From an uncultured Bacilli bacterium (GTDB lineage Bacteria; Bacillota_I; Bacilli_A; RF39; UBA660), in assembly GCA_934101185.1 (NCBI GenBank), contig CAKOQD010000001.1, forward strand, positions 220,168-284,167: DNA of 64,000 nt. The letters are read 5' to 3'. The notes under the pieces were generated by a model that ran no database searches, was not told the DNA's origin, and was given only the letters and a program-made list of their open reading frames with translations. The number at the start of each line of letters is the position of its first letter. Position 1 is the stretch's first letter. Below, piece by piece: positions 48,610 to 58,551 of this stretch. Both the position numbers and the translations under genes were made by a program.

Positions 48610-49389
48610 ATGGGAAAAGTAATATCTTTAATAAATCAAAAAGGTGGAGTAGGTAAAACTACTACAAGTATTAATCTTTCTGCGTCATTAGCATTATTAA
48701 ATAAAAAAGTTCTATTAATAGATCTAGATCCACAATGCAATGCAACAACAGGAATAGGTATAAACAAAGGAGAAATAGAAAAGAGTATTTACAACGTTTT
48801 AAATGACACATCAACAATTGAAGAAACTATAATAAAAACAAAATACAAAAATCTATACGTACTTCCAGCAAACATAAACCTAGCAGGAATAGACATCGAA
48901 TTAGAACACAAAGAATCAAATATATCAAAGGCAGAACAATTAAAATATCACATTAGTAAAATAAAAGATCAATATGATTACATAATAATAGATTGTCCTC
49001 CATCACTTGGCATAATAACAACAAATGCCCTAACAGCATCAGACTCAGTAATAATTCCAGTACAATGCGAATTCTTTGCATTAGAGGGAATTACTCAATT
49101 ATTAAAAGCAATAATGTATACTCAAGCCAATCTAAATCCTAATTTAGCAATTGAAGGTGTACTATTAACAATGCTAGATGTAAGAACAAACTTAGGATTA
49201 GAAGTAGTCGAAGAAATAAGAAAATATTTCAAAGACAAAGTATACAACACAATAATTCCAAGACTTATCAGATTAACAGAAGCACCATCACATGGAAAAC
49301 CAATAATAGCATATGATCCAAAAAGTAGAGGATCAGAAGCCTATCTAAATTTAGCCAAAGAGGTGATTGAAGCAAATGGAAACAAATAA
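48610..49389 (+). CDS. soj: Chromosome partition ATPase ParA (Soj)
   Basis: The protein is 259 aa. Deviant Walker A INQKGGVGKTTTSINL, then LLIDLDPQCNATTG and IIIDCPPSLGIIT. Soj regulates DnaA and moves ParB-bound origins. AGGTGGTAACAAA precedes the ATG. The parB gene starts inside its last codons. The origin-linked parS sites are about 18 kb away across the origin. Confidence 0.97.
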   Translation: MGKVISLINQKGGVGKTTTSINLSASLALLNKKVLLIDLDPQCNATTGIGINKGEIEKSIYNVLNDTSTIEETIIKTKYKNLYVLPANINLAGIDIELEHKESNISKAEQLKYHISKIKDQYDYIIIDCPPSLGIITTNALTASDSVIIPVQCEFFALEGITQLLKAIMYTQANLNPNLAIEGVLLTMLDVRTNLGLEVVEEIRKYFKDKVYNTIIPRLIRLTEAPSHGKPIIAYDPKSRGSEAYLNLAKEVIEANGNK

Positions 49390-50272
49390 TAAAACAAGAA
49401 GAGCCCTAGGAATAGGACTAGAAGAACTATTCAACATTGAAGACATTAACTATGACAAAGTAGAAGAAAAAATAATGGAAACAGTAGAATTAGATGAAGT
49501 AAAAGAAATAAAACTATCTGATTTAAGAGTAAATCCATACCAACCTAGAAAAATATTTGACGAAGAAGCACTTCAAGAACTAGCAGAATCAATAAAAGAA
49601 CATGGAGTTATTCAACCAATAATAGTCAAAAAAAGCATAAAAGGTTACGAAATAGTAGCAGGAGAAAGAAGATATCGTGCTTCACAATTAGCAGGAAAAG
49701 AAACAATACCAGCAATAATTAGAGATTTTACAGATGAACAAATGATGGAAATCGCAGTATTAGAAAACCTTCAAAGAGAAAACCTAAATCCAATCGAAGA
49801 AGCAGAAGCATACAAAAATCTAATGCAAACACTAAACTTAAACCAAGAACAACTAGCAAAAAAAGTTGGTAAGTCAAGAAGTCACATAACAAACATCCTT
49901 GGAATACTAAACCTACCAGAATCAATAAAAGACTTAATTATTACAAATAAAATAACAATGGGACACGCCAGAGTATTATCAAAACTAGAAGATAAAGAAA
50001 AAATAGAAACATTAGCGGCAAAAACAATCACAGACAATTTAAGCGTAAGACAACTAGAACAACTATCATCAAATAATAGTGAATACGAAAGAAAAAATAA
50101 AATTGCTAAACAACATAAAGAAAAATCAAGCGAGTACATTGATTTAGAAAAACAACTATCAGAATATTTTGGAACAAGAGTAAAACTAAATAATAAAAAA
50201 ATGGAAATATCATATGAAAATGATAATGACCTAAACAGAATATTAGAAATAATGAACTATATAAGTAGGTGA
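49376..50272 (+). CDS. parB: Chromosome partition CTPase-clamp ParB (Spo0J)
   Basis: The protein is 298 aa. N-terminal ParA-stimulating segment (NKTRRALGIGLEELF), CTP-binding motifs GVIQPIIVK, GERRYRAS and ENLQRENL, and the helix-turn-helix LAKKVGKSRSHITNILGIL, with the parS-reading GKSRSH residues typical of ParB. Its parS sites in this window keep the Bacillus consensus exactly. The ATG was chosen since AGAGGTGA precedes it by 9 bp; the upstream TTG in frame is too close to that site. Ends in TGA. Confidence 0.97.
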   Translation: METNNKTRRALGIGLEELFNIEDINYDKVEEKIMETVELDEVKEIKLSDLRVNPYQPRKIFDEEALQELAESIKEHGVIQPIIVKKSIKGYEIVAGERRYRASQLAGKETIPAIIRDFTDEQMMEIAVLENLQRENLNPIEEAEAYKNLMQTLNLNQEQLAKKVGKSRSHITNILGILNLPESIKDLIITNKITMGHARVLSKLEDKEKIETLAAKTITDNLSVRQLEQLSSNNSEYERKNKIAKQHKEKSSEYIDLEKQLSEYFGTRVKLNNKKMEISYENDNDLNRILEIMNYISR

Positions 50273-50277
50273 TAAAA

Positions 50278-51063
50278 ATGAGCTTTATAGATTTTTTAAT
50301 AAAAAACAATATTCATGAGCTAATACTATTCATACTAATAGGATTAACCATGTATATAATTTTAAAAAAATTACTATTAACAAACAATGAAAAAATAAAT
50401 AGAAAACAACAAACAATGAAAAAACTAATAGTAAACATATTAAAATACATAATAATAATATTCTTAATCCTAAAACTATTAACAATCATAGGAATAAATG
50501 TTAGCTCAATAATCGCAGGATTAGGAATAGCATCAGTAATTATAGGATTAGCACTACAAGACATCATGAAAGATGTTCTTTCTGGTATTTTTATCATTAT
50601 AGAAAACCAATATGATGTTGGAGACGAAGTAGAAATTAATAAATGTCAAGGATACATAATAGACTTAGGATTAAGATCAACTAGAATAAAAACATTCGAT
50701 TCAGATATCGTTACTATAGCAAATAGAAATATATCAGTAGTAAAAAATTGTTCAAGAGAAAAACCAACTGTCATATTAGATTTACCATTTCCATACGAAA
50801 CACCAAATAAAAAAGTTCTAGAAATGCTAGAAAATGTAAAAACAAGGGTAGAAAACGAATTACAAAATAGTTCAAAAAACTTCAGAATACTTGGACTTCA
50901 AAATTTTGAAGATTCATGTATAAAATACAGAGTCATGTATGAAACAAAAAAAGACCAAAGATATTCCACAAGAAGAGCAATTAATATGATAATAAAAGAA
51001 GAATATGATAAATCAAAAATATCTATTCCATACAACATATTAGAGGTAAGGAATGGAAAATAA
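50278..51063 (+). CDS. Small-conductance mechanosensitive channel (MscS family)
   Basis: The protein is 261 aa. Three membrane helices (about 13-35, 55-75 and 79-100); the third has the glycine/alanine pattern of the MscS pore (SIIAGLGIASVIIGLALQDIMKDVLSGI), followed by the beta domain (YDVGDEVEI, GLRSTRIKTFD) and C-terminal domain. It releases solutes on hypo-osmotic shock. It corresponds to yyaD/ykuT-like genes near parB in Bacilli. AGGTGATAAAA precedes the ATG, overlapping the parB stop. Confidence 0.92.
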   Translation: MSFIDFLIKNNIHELILFILIGLTMYIILKKLLLTNNEKINRKQQTMKKLIVNILKYIIIIFLILKLLTIIGINVSSIIAGLGIASVIIGLALQDIMKDVLSGIFIIIENQYDVGDEVEINKCQGYIIDLGLRSTRIKTFDSDIVTIANRNISVVKNCSREKPTVILDLPFPYETPNKKVLEMLENVKTRVENELQNSSKNFRILGLQNFEDSCIKYRVMYETKKDQRYSTRRAINMIIKEEYDKSKISIPYNILEVRNGK

Positions 51064-51241
51064 AAATTACACAATAGGTACAAAAGTAGTAATGAAAAAA
51101 CAACATCCATGTGGAACAAATCTTTGGGAAATAACAAGACTTGGTGCTGATATAAAAATAAAATGTTTAAATTGCAAAAGAGAAGTAATGATACCAAGAG
51201 TAGAATTTAATAAAAAAATAAAAAAGATAGTGGAGGACTAA
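51053..51241 (+). CDS. DUF951 protein (YyzM-like)
   Basis: The protein is 62 aa. VMKKQHPCGTNLWEITRLGADIKIKCLNCKREVMIPR is the whole DUF951 pattern, with three cysteines (HPCG, CLNC) likely to bind zinc. The function is unknown; in Firmicutes it almost always sits between parB/mscS and ychF, as here. GAGGTAAGGA precedes the ATG inside the mscS end. Confidence 0.93.
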   Translation: MENKNYTIGTKVVMKKQHPCGTNLWEITRLGADIKIKCLNCKREVMIPRVEFNKKIKKIVED

Positions 51242-51242
51242 A

Positions 51243-52838
51243 ATGGCAAGAAAAAAGAAACAAAAAAAACTAGTATTACACCCAGTTACAGGATTTATAG
51301 TTTTAATCGCAGTAGTCATAGTATTAAGTGCAATACTATCACTTTTAAATATTTCAGTCACATACAACACAATCAATACACAAACTAACAAACTAGAACA
51401 AACAATAATAACAGTTACCAATATGCTAAGTTATGAAGGTGTAAAAACAATGATTTCAAATGCCGCCACTAACTTCATAAGTTTTACAACACTTTCAACA
51501 CTAATAATAACTTTAATAGGAATAAAAGTAGCAGATGCAACTGGATTAATCCAAACATTTATGAAAAGAAGATTAAGTAAATTCAATCCAAAATTCATAA
51601 CATTCTTAATAATGATACTAGCAATATTTTCAAGTATAGTAAATGAAGTAGGTTATGCACTTTTAATACCACTTGGAGCATTATTGTTCCTATTTAATGG
51701 ACGTAACCCTCTAGCAGGAGTAGCATCAGCATTCGCCGGAGTAGCATTTGGATATAGTATAAGCTTCTTTGTTGGTTCAATAGATATTAATCTAATACCA
51801 TACACAATGAAAGCTGCAAGATTAATAGATGAAACATTCTACGTTAGAATGACATCAAATCTTTATATAATGATTCCTTCATGTATTTTACTTGCTCTAA
51901 CAGGAACAATAGTAACAGAAAAAATTATAGTAAAAAAATTAGGAAGATACGTATCTAAAAAACATGATGAATTAGGAAAAACAAAAGAAATTGAATACTT
52001 AGATTTACAATATGAAGAACAAAAGAAAATAAAAGAAGAAGAAAGAGAAAAGAAAGGTAGTAAATATGCTAAAATATCAGCATTAATAGTAATACTAATA
52101 TTTATTTATATGATAATACCAGGACTGCCTCTATCAGGAATGCTACTAGACTTAAATGAAAAAGCATATGTAGACCAATTATTCGGAAATAATTCATATT
52201 TTCAAGATGGATTTACATACATGCTAGCACTATTCTTCATAATAACAGGAATTGCCTATGGAATAGGAGCAAAAACTATAAAAAATGATAAAGACTTAAT
52301 AGAAAAAACTAGTGAGGGACTATCATCACTTGGACTGCTTTTATTAATGATTTTCTTTGCAGCACAATTCATATCAATATTTAAAGAAACAAACATTCCA
52401 ACAATAATAGTAGTAGCCTTAACAAACTTTTTAAAAATGTTACCACTATCAGGATTAGCACTAGTAATTATATCAATAATAATAATAGCAATAGCAAATA
52501 TATTTATGCCAACATCAATGGCAAAATGGACAATAATATCACCAGTAATGGTGCCTATGCTAATGCAACTAAATATATCTCCACAATTTTCACAATTTAT
52601 ATTTAGAGCAGCAGAATCTATGACAAACGGAATAACACCAGTATTAGCATACTTTGTTGTATACGTGGGATATTTAAATATATATAACAAAGATAAAGAA
52701 AAAACATATGGAATAAGAGATGGTATAAAATTAATGATGCCATACTTTATATGGATGACATTAATTTGGATATTAATAATAATTTCATGGTATTTAATTG
52801 GTTTACCATTAGGACCAAAAGTATACCCAACATTATAA
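51243..52838 (+). CDS. AbgT-family transporter
   Basis: The protein is 531 aa with about 12 hydrophobic segments. The start LVLHPVTGFIVLIAVVIVLS and the later MPTSMAKWTIISPVMVPM segment are AbgT-like. Characterised members import p-aminobenzoyl-glutamate or export sulfonamides; the substrate here cannot be told. A charged cytoplasmic loop (about 240-280) splits the two halves. It lies between two conserved genes (DUF951 and ychF) on the same strand with 1-bp and 19-bp gaps, so it is part of the same unit though not usual there. Confidence 0.88.
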   Translation: MARKKKQKKLVLHPVTGFIVLIAVVIVLSAILSLLNISVTYNTINTQTNKLEQTIITVTNMLSYEGVKTMISNAATNFISFTTLSTLIITLIGIKVADATGLIQTFMKRRLSKFNPKFITFLIMILAIFSSIVNEVGYALLIPLGALLFLFNGRNPLAGVASAFAGVAFGYSISFFVGSIDINLIPYTMKAARLIDETFYVRMTSNLYIMIPSCILLALTGTIVTEKIIVKKLGRYVSKKHDELGKTKEIEYLDLQYEEQKKIKEEEREKKGSKYAKISALIVILIFIYMIIPGLPLSGMLLDLNEKAYVDQLFGNNSYFQDGFTYMLALFFIITGIAYGIGAKTIKNDKDLIEKTSEGLSSLGLLLLMIFFAAQFISIFKETNIPTIIVVALTNFLKMLPLSGLALVIISIIIIAIANIFMPTSMAKWTIISPVMVPMLMQLNISPQFSQFIFRAAESMTNGITPVLAYFVVYVGYLNIYNKDKEKTYGIRDGIKLMMPYFIWMTLIWILIIISWYLIGLPLGPKVYPTL

Positions 52839-52857
52839 TAATACAAGGAGTGATAAA

Positions 52858-53955
52858 ATGAGTTTAAAAGCAGGAATAGTAGGACTACCAAACGTAGGAA
52901 AATCAACATTATTTAATGCCATAACAAAAAAAAGTATATTAGTAGCAAACTATCCATTTGCAACAATAGACCCAAATGTTGGAATAGTAACAGTTCCAGA
53001 TGAAAGATTACAACACTTAGAAGAAATCTATCTACCACAAGAAATAAAGCCCGCTACATTTGAATTTGTAGACATTGCAGGAATCGTAAAAGGAGCATCA
53101 CTTGGCGAAGGATTAGGGAACAAATTTCTATCACACATAAGAGAAACAGATGCAATATGTGAAGTAGTAAGATGCTTTAATGATAAAGAAATAACCCACG
53201 TCGAAGGAAGCGTTGACCCAATAAGAGACGTTGAAATAATTAATTTAGAGCTAGCACTTGCAGACCTAGAAATAATTACCAATAGAATAGACAAAATTAA
53301 GAAAAAAGCAGAAACAACTAAAGATAAAGAAGCATTAATAGAATTATCTGCTCTTCAAAAATCAAAAGAAGCATTAGAAAAAAACATTCCCTTAAGATTA
53401 ATTGACTACACAAAAGAAGAACTATTTGCTATTAAGTCATTTAATTTTATAACATTAAAACCACACATATATCTAGCAAATATCGATGAAAACGAAATCG
53501 GTATAGAAAATGATTATGTAAAAAAATTAAAAGAATATGCAGAAAAAGAACAGGCAAAAGTAATAACAGTATCTGCTAAAATAGAATCAGAATTATCAGA
53601 ATTAAATGATGAAGATAAAAACGAAATGTTAAAAGACTTAGGAATAGATCAAAGTGGTCTAGACAAATTAATCGAAGCAACATATTCATTATTAGGCTTA
53701 AAAACCTACTTCACATGCGGTCCACAAGAAGTAAAAGCATGGACATACAAAGATGGAATGAATGCAAAAGAATGCGCTGGAATAATTCACTCAGACTTTG
53801 AGAAAGGCTTTATTAAAGCAGAAGTAATCGCATACAAAGACTTAATAGAATATGGCGATGAAACAAAAGTAAAAGAAAATGGAAAATTCAGAATCGAAGG
53901 TAAAGAATATTTGATGCAAGATGGAGATGTCTGTCACTTTAGATTTAATTTGTAA
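52858..53955 (+). CDS. ychF: Ribosome-binding ATPase YchF/EngD
   Basis: The protein is 365 aa. G1 motif GLPNVGKSTLFNAI, FVDIAGIVKGASLGEGLGN (G3), the altered G4 NIDENE giving ATP preference, coiled-coil insertion, and C-terminal TGS domain (TYFTCGPQEVKAW ... GDVCHFRFN). It binds ribosomes and responds to oxidative stress. AAGGAGTGATAAA precedes the ATG. A terminator follows. Confidence 0.97.
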   Translation: MSLKAGIVGLPNVGKSTLFNAITKKSILVANYPFATIDPNVGIVTVPDERLQHLEEIYLPQEIKPATFEFVDIAGIVKGASLGEGLGNKFLSHIRETDAICEVVRCFNDKEITHVEGSVDPIRDVEIINLELALADLEIITNRIDKIKKKAETTKDKEALIELSALQKSKEALEKNIPLRLIDYTKEELFAIKSFNFITLKPHIYLANIDENEIGIENDYVKKLKEYAEKEQAKVITVSAKIESELSELNDEDKNEMLKDLGIDQSGLDKLIEATYSLLGLKTYFTCGPQEVKAWTYKDGMNAKECAGIIHSDFEKGFIKAEVIAYKDLIEYGDETKVKENGKFRIEGKEYLMQDGDVCHFRFNL

Positions 53956-53986
53956 AAATGAGATTTAACCCTCATTTTTTATTTTT
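53954..53986 (+). terminator. Terminator after ychF
   Basis: AAAAATGAG / CTCATTTTT, 9-bp stem with 8-nt loop followed by T-rich tract, overlapping the stop. Confidence 0.82.
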
Positions 53987-53999
53987 AAATAAACAACTA

Positions 54000-54029
54000 T
54001 TTACAAGAACCTAACAAATAGTATATAAT
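54000..54029 (+). promoter_or_regulatory. Promoter of the DUF1292-coiled-coil pair
   Basis: TTTACA (54000-54005), 18 bp, TATAAT (54024-54029), 24 bp before the next ATG. Confidence 0.65.
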
Positions 54030-54052
54030 TTAAGTAGAATAAGGAGTTAAAT

Positions 54053-54313
54053 ATGGATAGAGAATTTATTGAAGTAATTAATCAAAATAATGAAAAAGAA
54101 AAAATAGAAATATTTGCACAAGTAAAATCAGAGAAAAATAACAAATTATATGTGTTATTAACACCAGACGAGGAAATAAATGATGAGGTAAATATTGCTA
54201 TAGCAACTCTTGAAGAAAAAGAAAATGAATTTTACATGAATTTAGTTGAAGATCAAGAAGAACTAAACTATGTATATGACCTAATAATAAAATCATTAAA
54301 AGAAGGTGAATAA
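54053..54313 (+). CDS. DUF1292-like small acidic protein
   Basis: The protein is 86 aa, acidic, without cysteine or membrane segment. The pattern FIEVINQNNEKEKIEIFAQV, YVLLTPDE and LNYVYDLIIK resembles the DUF1292 (YrzB) family, whose function is unknown. In other Firmicutes that gene accompanies yrrK/ruvX; here it precedes an unrelated coiled-coil gene with an 8-bp frame overlap. Family assignment is moderate. Confidence 0.7.
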   Translation: MDREFIEVINQNNEKEKIEIFAQVKSEKNNKLYVLLTPDEEINDEVNIAIATLEEKENEFYMNLVEDQEELNYVYDLIIKSLKEGE

Positions 54314-54314
54314 A

Positions 54315-55892
54315 ATGGAAAATCAAAATGCAGAACAATTAATAAACAGTATTAATAGAGAATACTATGTTCAAAAAATCGAATCATTACGAAAACAAAA
54401 ACTAAATTTAAAAATGGGAAAAGATAGATATGTAGGAACTGGAATAAAAAAATCATCAAAACCAATTTCACGACGTCAAGCAGAATTAGAAATTAAAATG
54501 ATAGAATCTGAAATAGAAGATTTAGAACAAAAAAGAATGGAAATGAAATTCGTACAACAAACATTACAACATGAAACAAGAAAAATGGAAGGTTTGGTAA
54601 AAGAATCAGAATTAACAAATAAATTGGCAACATTATTAGAATATAGAAATGACAATCAAACTCAAAAAGAAATAAGAAAAGCAAGAATAAATACAAGAAA
54701 AAATATATCTGATCAAACTCAAAAAATATCAAAAGACATGTACAAGCTATTAAAAAATAATAAGCATTTAAGAATTAATAGTTCCTGGACAATCGCATCA
54801 AAATTTTCACACAGTCAATATGAAATGAATACAATTTTTGAAGAAATGCAAATTGAAATAACAGACGATTATATTAAAGGTAGTAAATCATTAGAATTAG
54901 ATAATGCAAGAATTCGAAGAGCAATAGATGCAATGAATGGTGAAATAAATCAAGATAATATAAACTTTAGAGGAAGAGAATCTTTATCAATTTTCTATAA
55001 ATTAAATAGTTTTGTAAATCAACACTATAACCTCGAAAGTAAAGAAAGCGCATTAGTAGAAAAACTTCATTCAAACTATAAAGAAATAATGGAACAATCA
55101 AGAGAAATATGGTATTTGGATGAATTAATAGATATATTTAAAAACACCTCAATATCCAAATCACAATTATATCAAAGTATGTGCAGTGTAAAAGAACAAC
55201 AAATAAGTGAATTACGTTCCTTAATAAGCACAAGTGAACAACAATATGAAAATTCAGGTTTAAAAGGTAAAATTGAAGCATCAGCTAGAATAGTAGCACT
55301 CCAAAAGCAAATAGAATTTATCAACCAAGAAATGCTAGAAAGTAGAGAAAATCAACAAAAATATGAACAACTTCAAAGTCAATATCTAGAATTAAAAAGT
55401 ACTTTAGTTCAATTATTAGAAAAATATCCTGAATTAAATAAAAATAGAATAAATATTAAAACAGAGATATTAAGAGAACAACTTAAAAACGAATATGAAC
55501 CAAAAGAAGAACATCAAGAAAAAGAAATACAAGTAGAAGACAAACAACAAATAAAAAACATAGAGCTAGATGAAAATCTTCAAATCCAAAGAACACAATT
55601 ATATCAACAATATATGGTAGAAAAAGTAAAAAATACCGATTTAGGAAAAATGCCATTTTCAGAATATCTAAAAGTAACAAGACCAAATTCAAGAGAACTA
55701 ATAGAAATAGAACAATCAAGAGAAAATATGGCTAATATTATATATGATGAATATTTAAAATACTATGAACTTTTAGATGACAAAACATCAGCAATGAGTT
55801 TCGAACAATTTGCAAATAAAAAATACGGAGTAGAAAATGTTGATATACCGATTGCATATGAAGAAAACTATAGAAAAATAAGAAAAAAATAG
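54315..55892 (+). CDS. Large coiled-coil protein, unknown function
   Basis: The protein is 525 aa, rich in E, Q, K, N and L. Long helical stretches without proline extend over most of the length (about 1-130 and 230-390), no signal peptide and no membrane segment, so it is probably a cytoplasmic filament or scaffold. I do not recognise a domain. The C-terminal third has a Q/E-rich linker (about 395-430) and a small folded end. ATG chosen for GAAGGTGAATAAA, which overlaps the DUF1292 stop, so both proteins are co-made. It ends at a convergent terminator. Confidence 0.8.
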   Translation: MENQNAEQLINSINREYYVQKIESLRKQKLNLKMGKDRYVGTGIKKSSKPISRRQAELEIKMIESEIEDLEQKRMEMKFVQQTLQHETRKMEGLVKESELTNKLATLLEYRNDNQTQKEIRKARINTRKNISDQTQKISKDMYKLLKNNKHLRINSSWTIASKFSHSQYEMNTIFEEMQIEITDDYIKGSKSLELDNARIRRAIDAMNGEINQDNINFRGRESLSIFYKLNSFVNQHYNLESKESALVEKLHSNYKEIMEQSREIWYLDELIDIFKNTSISKSQLYQSMCSVKEQQISELRSLISTSEQQYENSGLKGKIEASARIVALQKQIEFINQEMLESRENQQKYEQLQSQYLELKSTLVQLLEKYPELNKNRINIKTEILREQLKNEYEPKEEHQEKEIQVEDKQQIKNIELDENLQIQRTQLYQQYMVEKVKNTDLGKMPFSEYLKVTRPNSRELIEIEQSRENMANIIYDEYLKYYELLDDKTSAMSFEQFANKKYGVENVDIPIAYEENYRKIRKK

Positions 55893-55912
55893 ACACCAAA
55901 GTCTATTTTTTT
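55889..55912. terminator. Convergent terminator between the coiled-coil gene and the FemAB gene
   Basis: ATAGAC-loop-GTCTAT with T tracts in both directions, over both stop codons. Confidence 0.85.
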
Positions 55913-57167
55913 AACTCATTCTATTTTTCTTTTTTCCTAATTTCGAAGTCTTATAAAACTTATAAAGTCCAGGGGAAATAACTAAATCAAACTCCCCAAT
56001 ATACTCAGTAACCTCAGCATTATAACCAAGTTTCATTTCATTAAGACCTTTAAACTTATTATTATTTCCAAAGTATCCAGTAATAGCATTCAAATGGAAA
56101 TAAACAGCACCAAGCTTTGCATATTTTTCAATAATATGCCACTTAAGTAAGAAATTAGGATAATAAAGCCCATATTTAGGATTATATCCCTCTATTAAAA
56201 GCTCAACACCATACTTTTCGATAATGACTCCTGTTGCACCAATAATAATACCTTGTGGATTCTTCTCAAAAAGTGATGAAGCATACTCCAATTCCTTTTT
56301 ATAAGTAGCAAGTAACTTATCTGAAGTAATCTTAGAATTAGTAAGCTTATTATCAATTTTATTATTTCTACCAGCTTCCTGTATCTTAGAATTAATATCC
56401 TCATTATTAGCAATTTCGTCTTCATATAATTTTTTAATATTAGTCAAATACTTCTCAGTATTAAGCTTAGCAAAATAAAGCTCAAACTTATTACCAAAAA
56501 ACTCTCCAAAATCTTTATAATAATTCAGCTTTCTATAATGCTTCTTATAAACAAAACTATAAAAAATTTCCATATCATTATGATTGCCCTGTACTATTTC
56601 AACACCCCTAGATTGAGCCTTTCTAATCTTATTTTTAATATTACTATCAAAATTTTTATACAAAGACTCAGCAGAACCAGTTACCTTTAAAATAGCATTC
56701 CATCTTGGCTTTTCAGTACCAAAAAACTTATTATCACCAAAATAACTATATCCATTATTTTGTAAAAAAACTATTATATCATTTTGATAAGGACTTGGTA
56801 TGACATTACCATCTTTATCCCTTTTATTAGCAACAACCGGAGGATCAATCTTTAAAAACACATAATTACTCTTTGCTAAATACCTCTTTAATTTTCTAGA
56901 AAGCTCAGTAATAAGTTGTTTATTATCATAATCAATCAAAAAACCACGAGGAGCATAAGCATACTTATGACCAAAAAACAACTTTTTAGTAAGCATTAAA
57001 GTAGCGCCAATAAGCATATTAGAATTATCAACAAATCCATAATAATCCACCTTAAACCCATTCTTTCTCATCAAATTTCCATACATAGAAGTCTGATAAT
57101 AAGTATGAAGAGGATGGTTATCAGAAAAATTATCAAACTGTTCTGGTGTAAGAATAACAATTTTCAT
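55911..57167 (-). CDS. FemAB-family peptidyltransferase (peptidoglycan or lipid-linked amino acid addition)
   Basis: The protein is 418 aa, normal for FemA/FemX. MYGNLMRKNGFKVDYYG, FLKIDPPV and KRRKA-like segments (SNIKNKIRKAQSRGVEIV) mark the two GNAT-like domains; a helical coiled-coil arm (about 235-290) interrupts the second. Family members transfer amino acids from tRNA to lipid II to build the interpeptide bridge, which is the anchor used by sortases. It is on the strand opposite to its replication-aligned neighbours. GGAGGAGTGTTTAT precedes the ATG. Confidence 0.9.
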   Translation of the reverse strand: MKIVILTPEQFDNFSDNHPLHTYYQTSMYGNLMRKNGFKVDYYGFVDNSNMLIGATLMLTKKLFFGHKYAYAPRGFLIDYDNKQLITELSRKLKRYLAKSNYVFLKIDPPVVANKRDKDGNVIPSPYQNDIIVFLQNNGYSYFGDNKFFGTEKPRWNAILKVTGSAESLYKNFDSNIKNKIRKAQSRGVEIVQGNHNDMEIFYSFVYKKHYRKLNYYKDFGEFFGNKFELYFAKLNTEKYLTNIKKLYEDEIANNEDINSKIQEAGRNNKIDNKLTNSKITSDKLLATYKKELEYASSLFEKNPQGIIIGATGVIIEKYGVELLIEGYNPKYGLYYPNFLLKWHIIEKYAKLGAVYFHLNAITGYFGNNNKFKGLNEMKLGYNAEVTEYIGEFDLVISPGLYKFYKTSKLGKKKNRMS

Positions 57168-57292
57168 ATAAACACTCCTCCTTCATTGTATTTTCATACT
57201 ACTATAATAACTTTTTTTCGAACCAAAATCAATAAAAAAGTTTTATTTATATAAAAAATATTATATAATATTCACAAGGATAGGTGAAAAAT

Positions 57293-58507
57293 ATGAAAAT
57301 AACAGAAGTCAAATCAAGAGAAATATTAGACTCACGAGGATGGCCAACAGTAGAAACAGACATCACAATCGAAGGAAACATTACAGGAAGAGCAAGTGTT
57401 CCAAGTGGTGCCTCAACCGGTTCAAATGAAGCCTTAGAACTACGTGATAATGAAAAAAGATACCTAGGAAAAGGAGTCTTAAAAGCAGTAAACAATGTTA
57501 ACACTATAATAAAAGAAAATATTATAAATAAAGACTTCAAAAACTTTCAAAAATTAGATGAATTATTAATAAAACTAGATAATACTAAAAATAAAACCAA
57601 TCTTGGAGCAAATGCCATTCTTTCAGTATCACTTGCATACATAAAAGCATGTGCACAAAAAGAAAATAAAGAACTATATCAATACATTGGAAAAAATAAA
57701 AAAATACCTAAGTGCATGTTTAATATATTAAACGGAGGAATGCATGCCGATAATAAGATTGAATTTCAAGAATTCATGATTATGGTAAATAGAAAAACAA
57801 TAAAAGAACAACTACAAATAGCAAGTGAAATATTTCACAACCTAAAAAACATTTTAAAAGAACAAGGATACAGCACCAACGTCGGAGATGAAGGAGGCTT
57901 TGCCCCAAATCTAAAAAACAATGAAGAGGCTCTAGATACTATTATTAAAGCAATAGAAATATCAGGATACAAACCAAAAGAAGATGTACTAATTTCGCTA
58001 GACATCGCAGCATCATCATTCTATGATAACAACAAAAAAATGTACTTGATAGACAATACCTATAAAACAACAGATCAAATGATTGAAATGTATAAAAAAA
58101 TAATAAAAAAATACCCAATCTTCTCAATCGAAGACCCACTTGAAGAACAAGATTTTATAGGGTTTTCTAAATTAACAAATGAACTAAATACAAACATAGT
58201 CGGAGATGATCTTTATACCACAAACAAAAACTTATTACAAAAAGGAATAGAAAATAAATCAACCAACTTCATTCTTTTAAAAGCCAATCAAATAGGAACA
58301 ATAACAGAAATGTTAGAAACAATAAACCTAGCAAGAGAAAACAATATAAACATGATAATATCACACAGAAGTGGAGAAACAGAAGACACATTCATAAGTG
58401 ACTTTGCAGTAGGCTTAGGAATACCTTACATGAAAAGTGGTTCACTATCTCGTGGAGAAAGAATATGTAAATACAATAGACTTCTAAGAATCGAAGAGAA
58501 TTTATAG
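57293..58507 (+). CDS. eno: Enolase
   Basis: The protein is 404 aa, about 25 shorter than usual. ITEVKSREILDSRGWPTVETD, SVPSGASTGSNEALELRD, NILNGGMHADNKIEFQEFMI, GDEGGFAPNL (catalytic Glu), SIEDPLEEQD, LLKANQIGT (catalytic Lys) and SHRSGETEDTFI are all present. It converts 2-phosphoglycerate to phosphoenolpyruvate. It is not next to other glycolytic genes here. TAGGTGAAAAAT precedes the ATG. TATAAT at 57264-57269 is the likely -10. Confidence 0.96.
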   Translation: MKITEVKSREILDSRGWPTVETDITIEGNITGRASVPSGASTGSNEALELRDNEKRYLGKGVLKAVNNVNTIIKENIINKDFKNFQKLDELLIKLDNTKNKTNLGANAILSVSLAYIKACAQKENKELYQYIGKNKKIPKCMFNILNGGMHADNKIEFQEFMIMVNRKTIKEQLQIASEIFHNLKNILKEQGYSTNVGDEGGFAPNLKNNEEALDTIIKAIEISGYKPKEDVLISLDIAASSFYDNNKKMYLIDNTYKTTDQMIEMYKKIIKKYPIFSIEDPLEEQDFIGFSKLTNELNTNIVGDDLYTTNKNLLQKGIENKSTNFILLKANQIGTITEMLETINLARENNINMIISHRSGETEDTFISDFAVGLGIPYMKSGSLSRGERICKYNRLLRIEENL

Positions 58508-58551
58508 TTTTAAAATATTTCGTTACACATATAAATTAATAGGTGATTATA

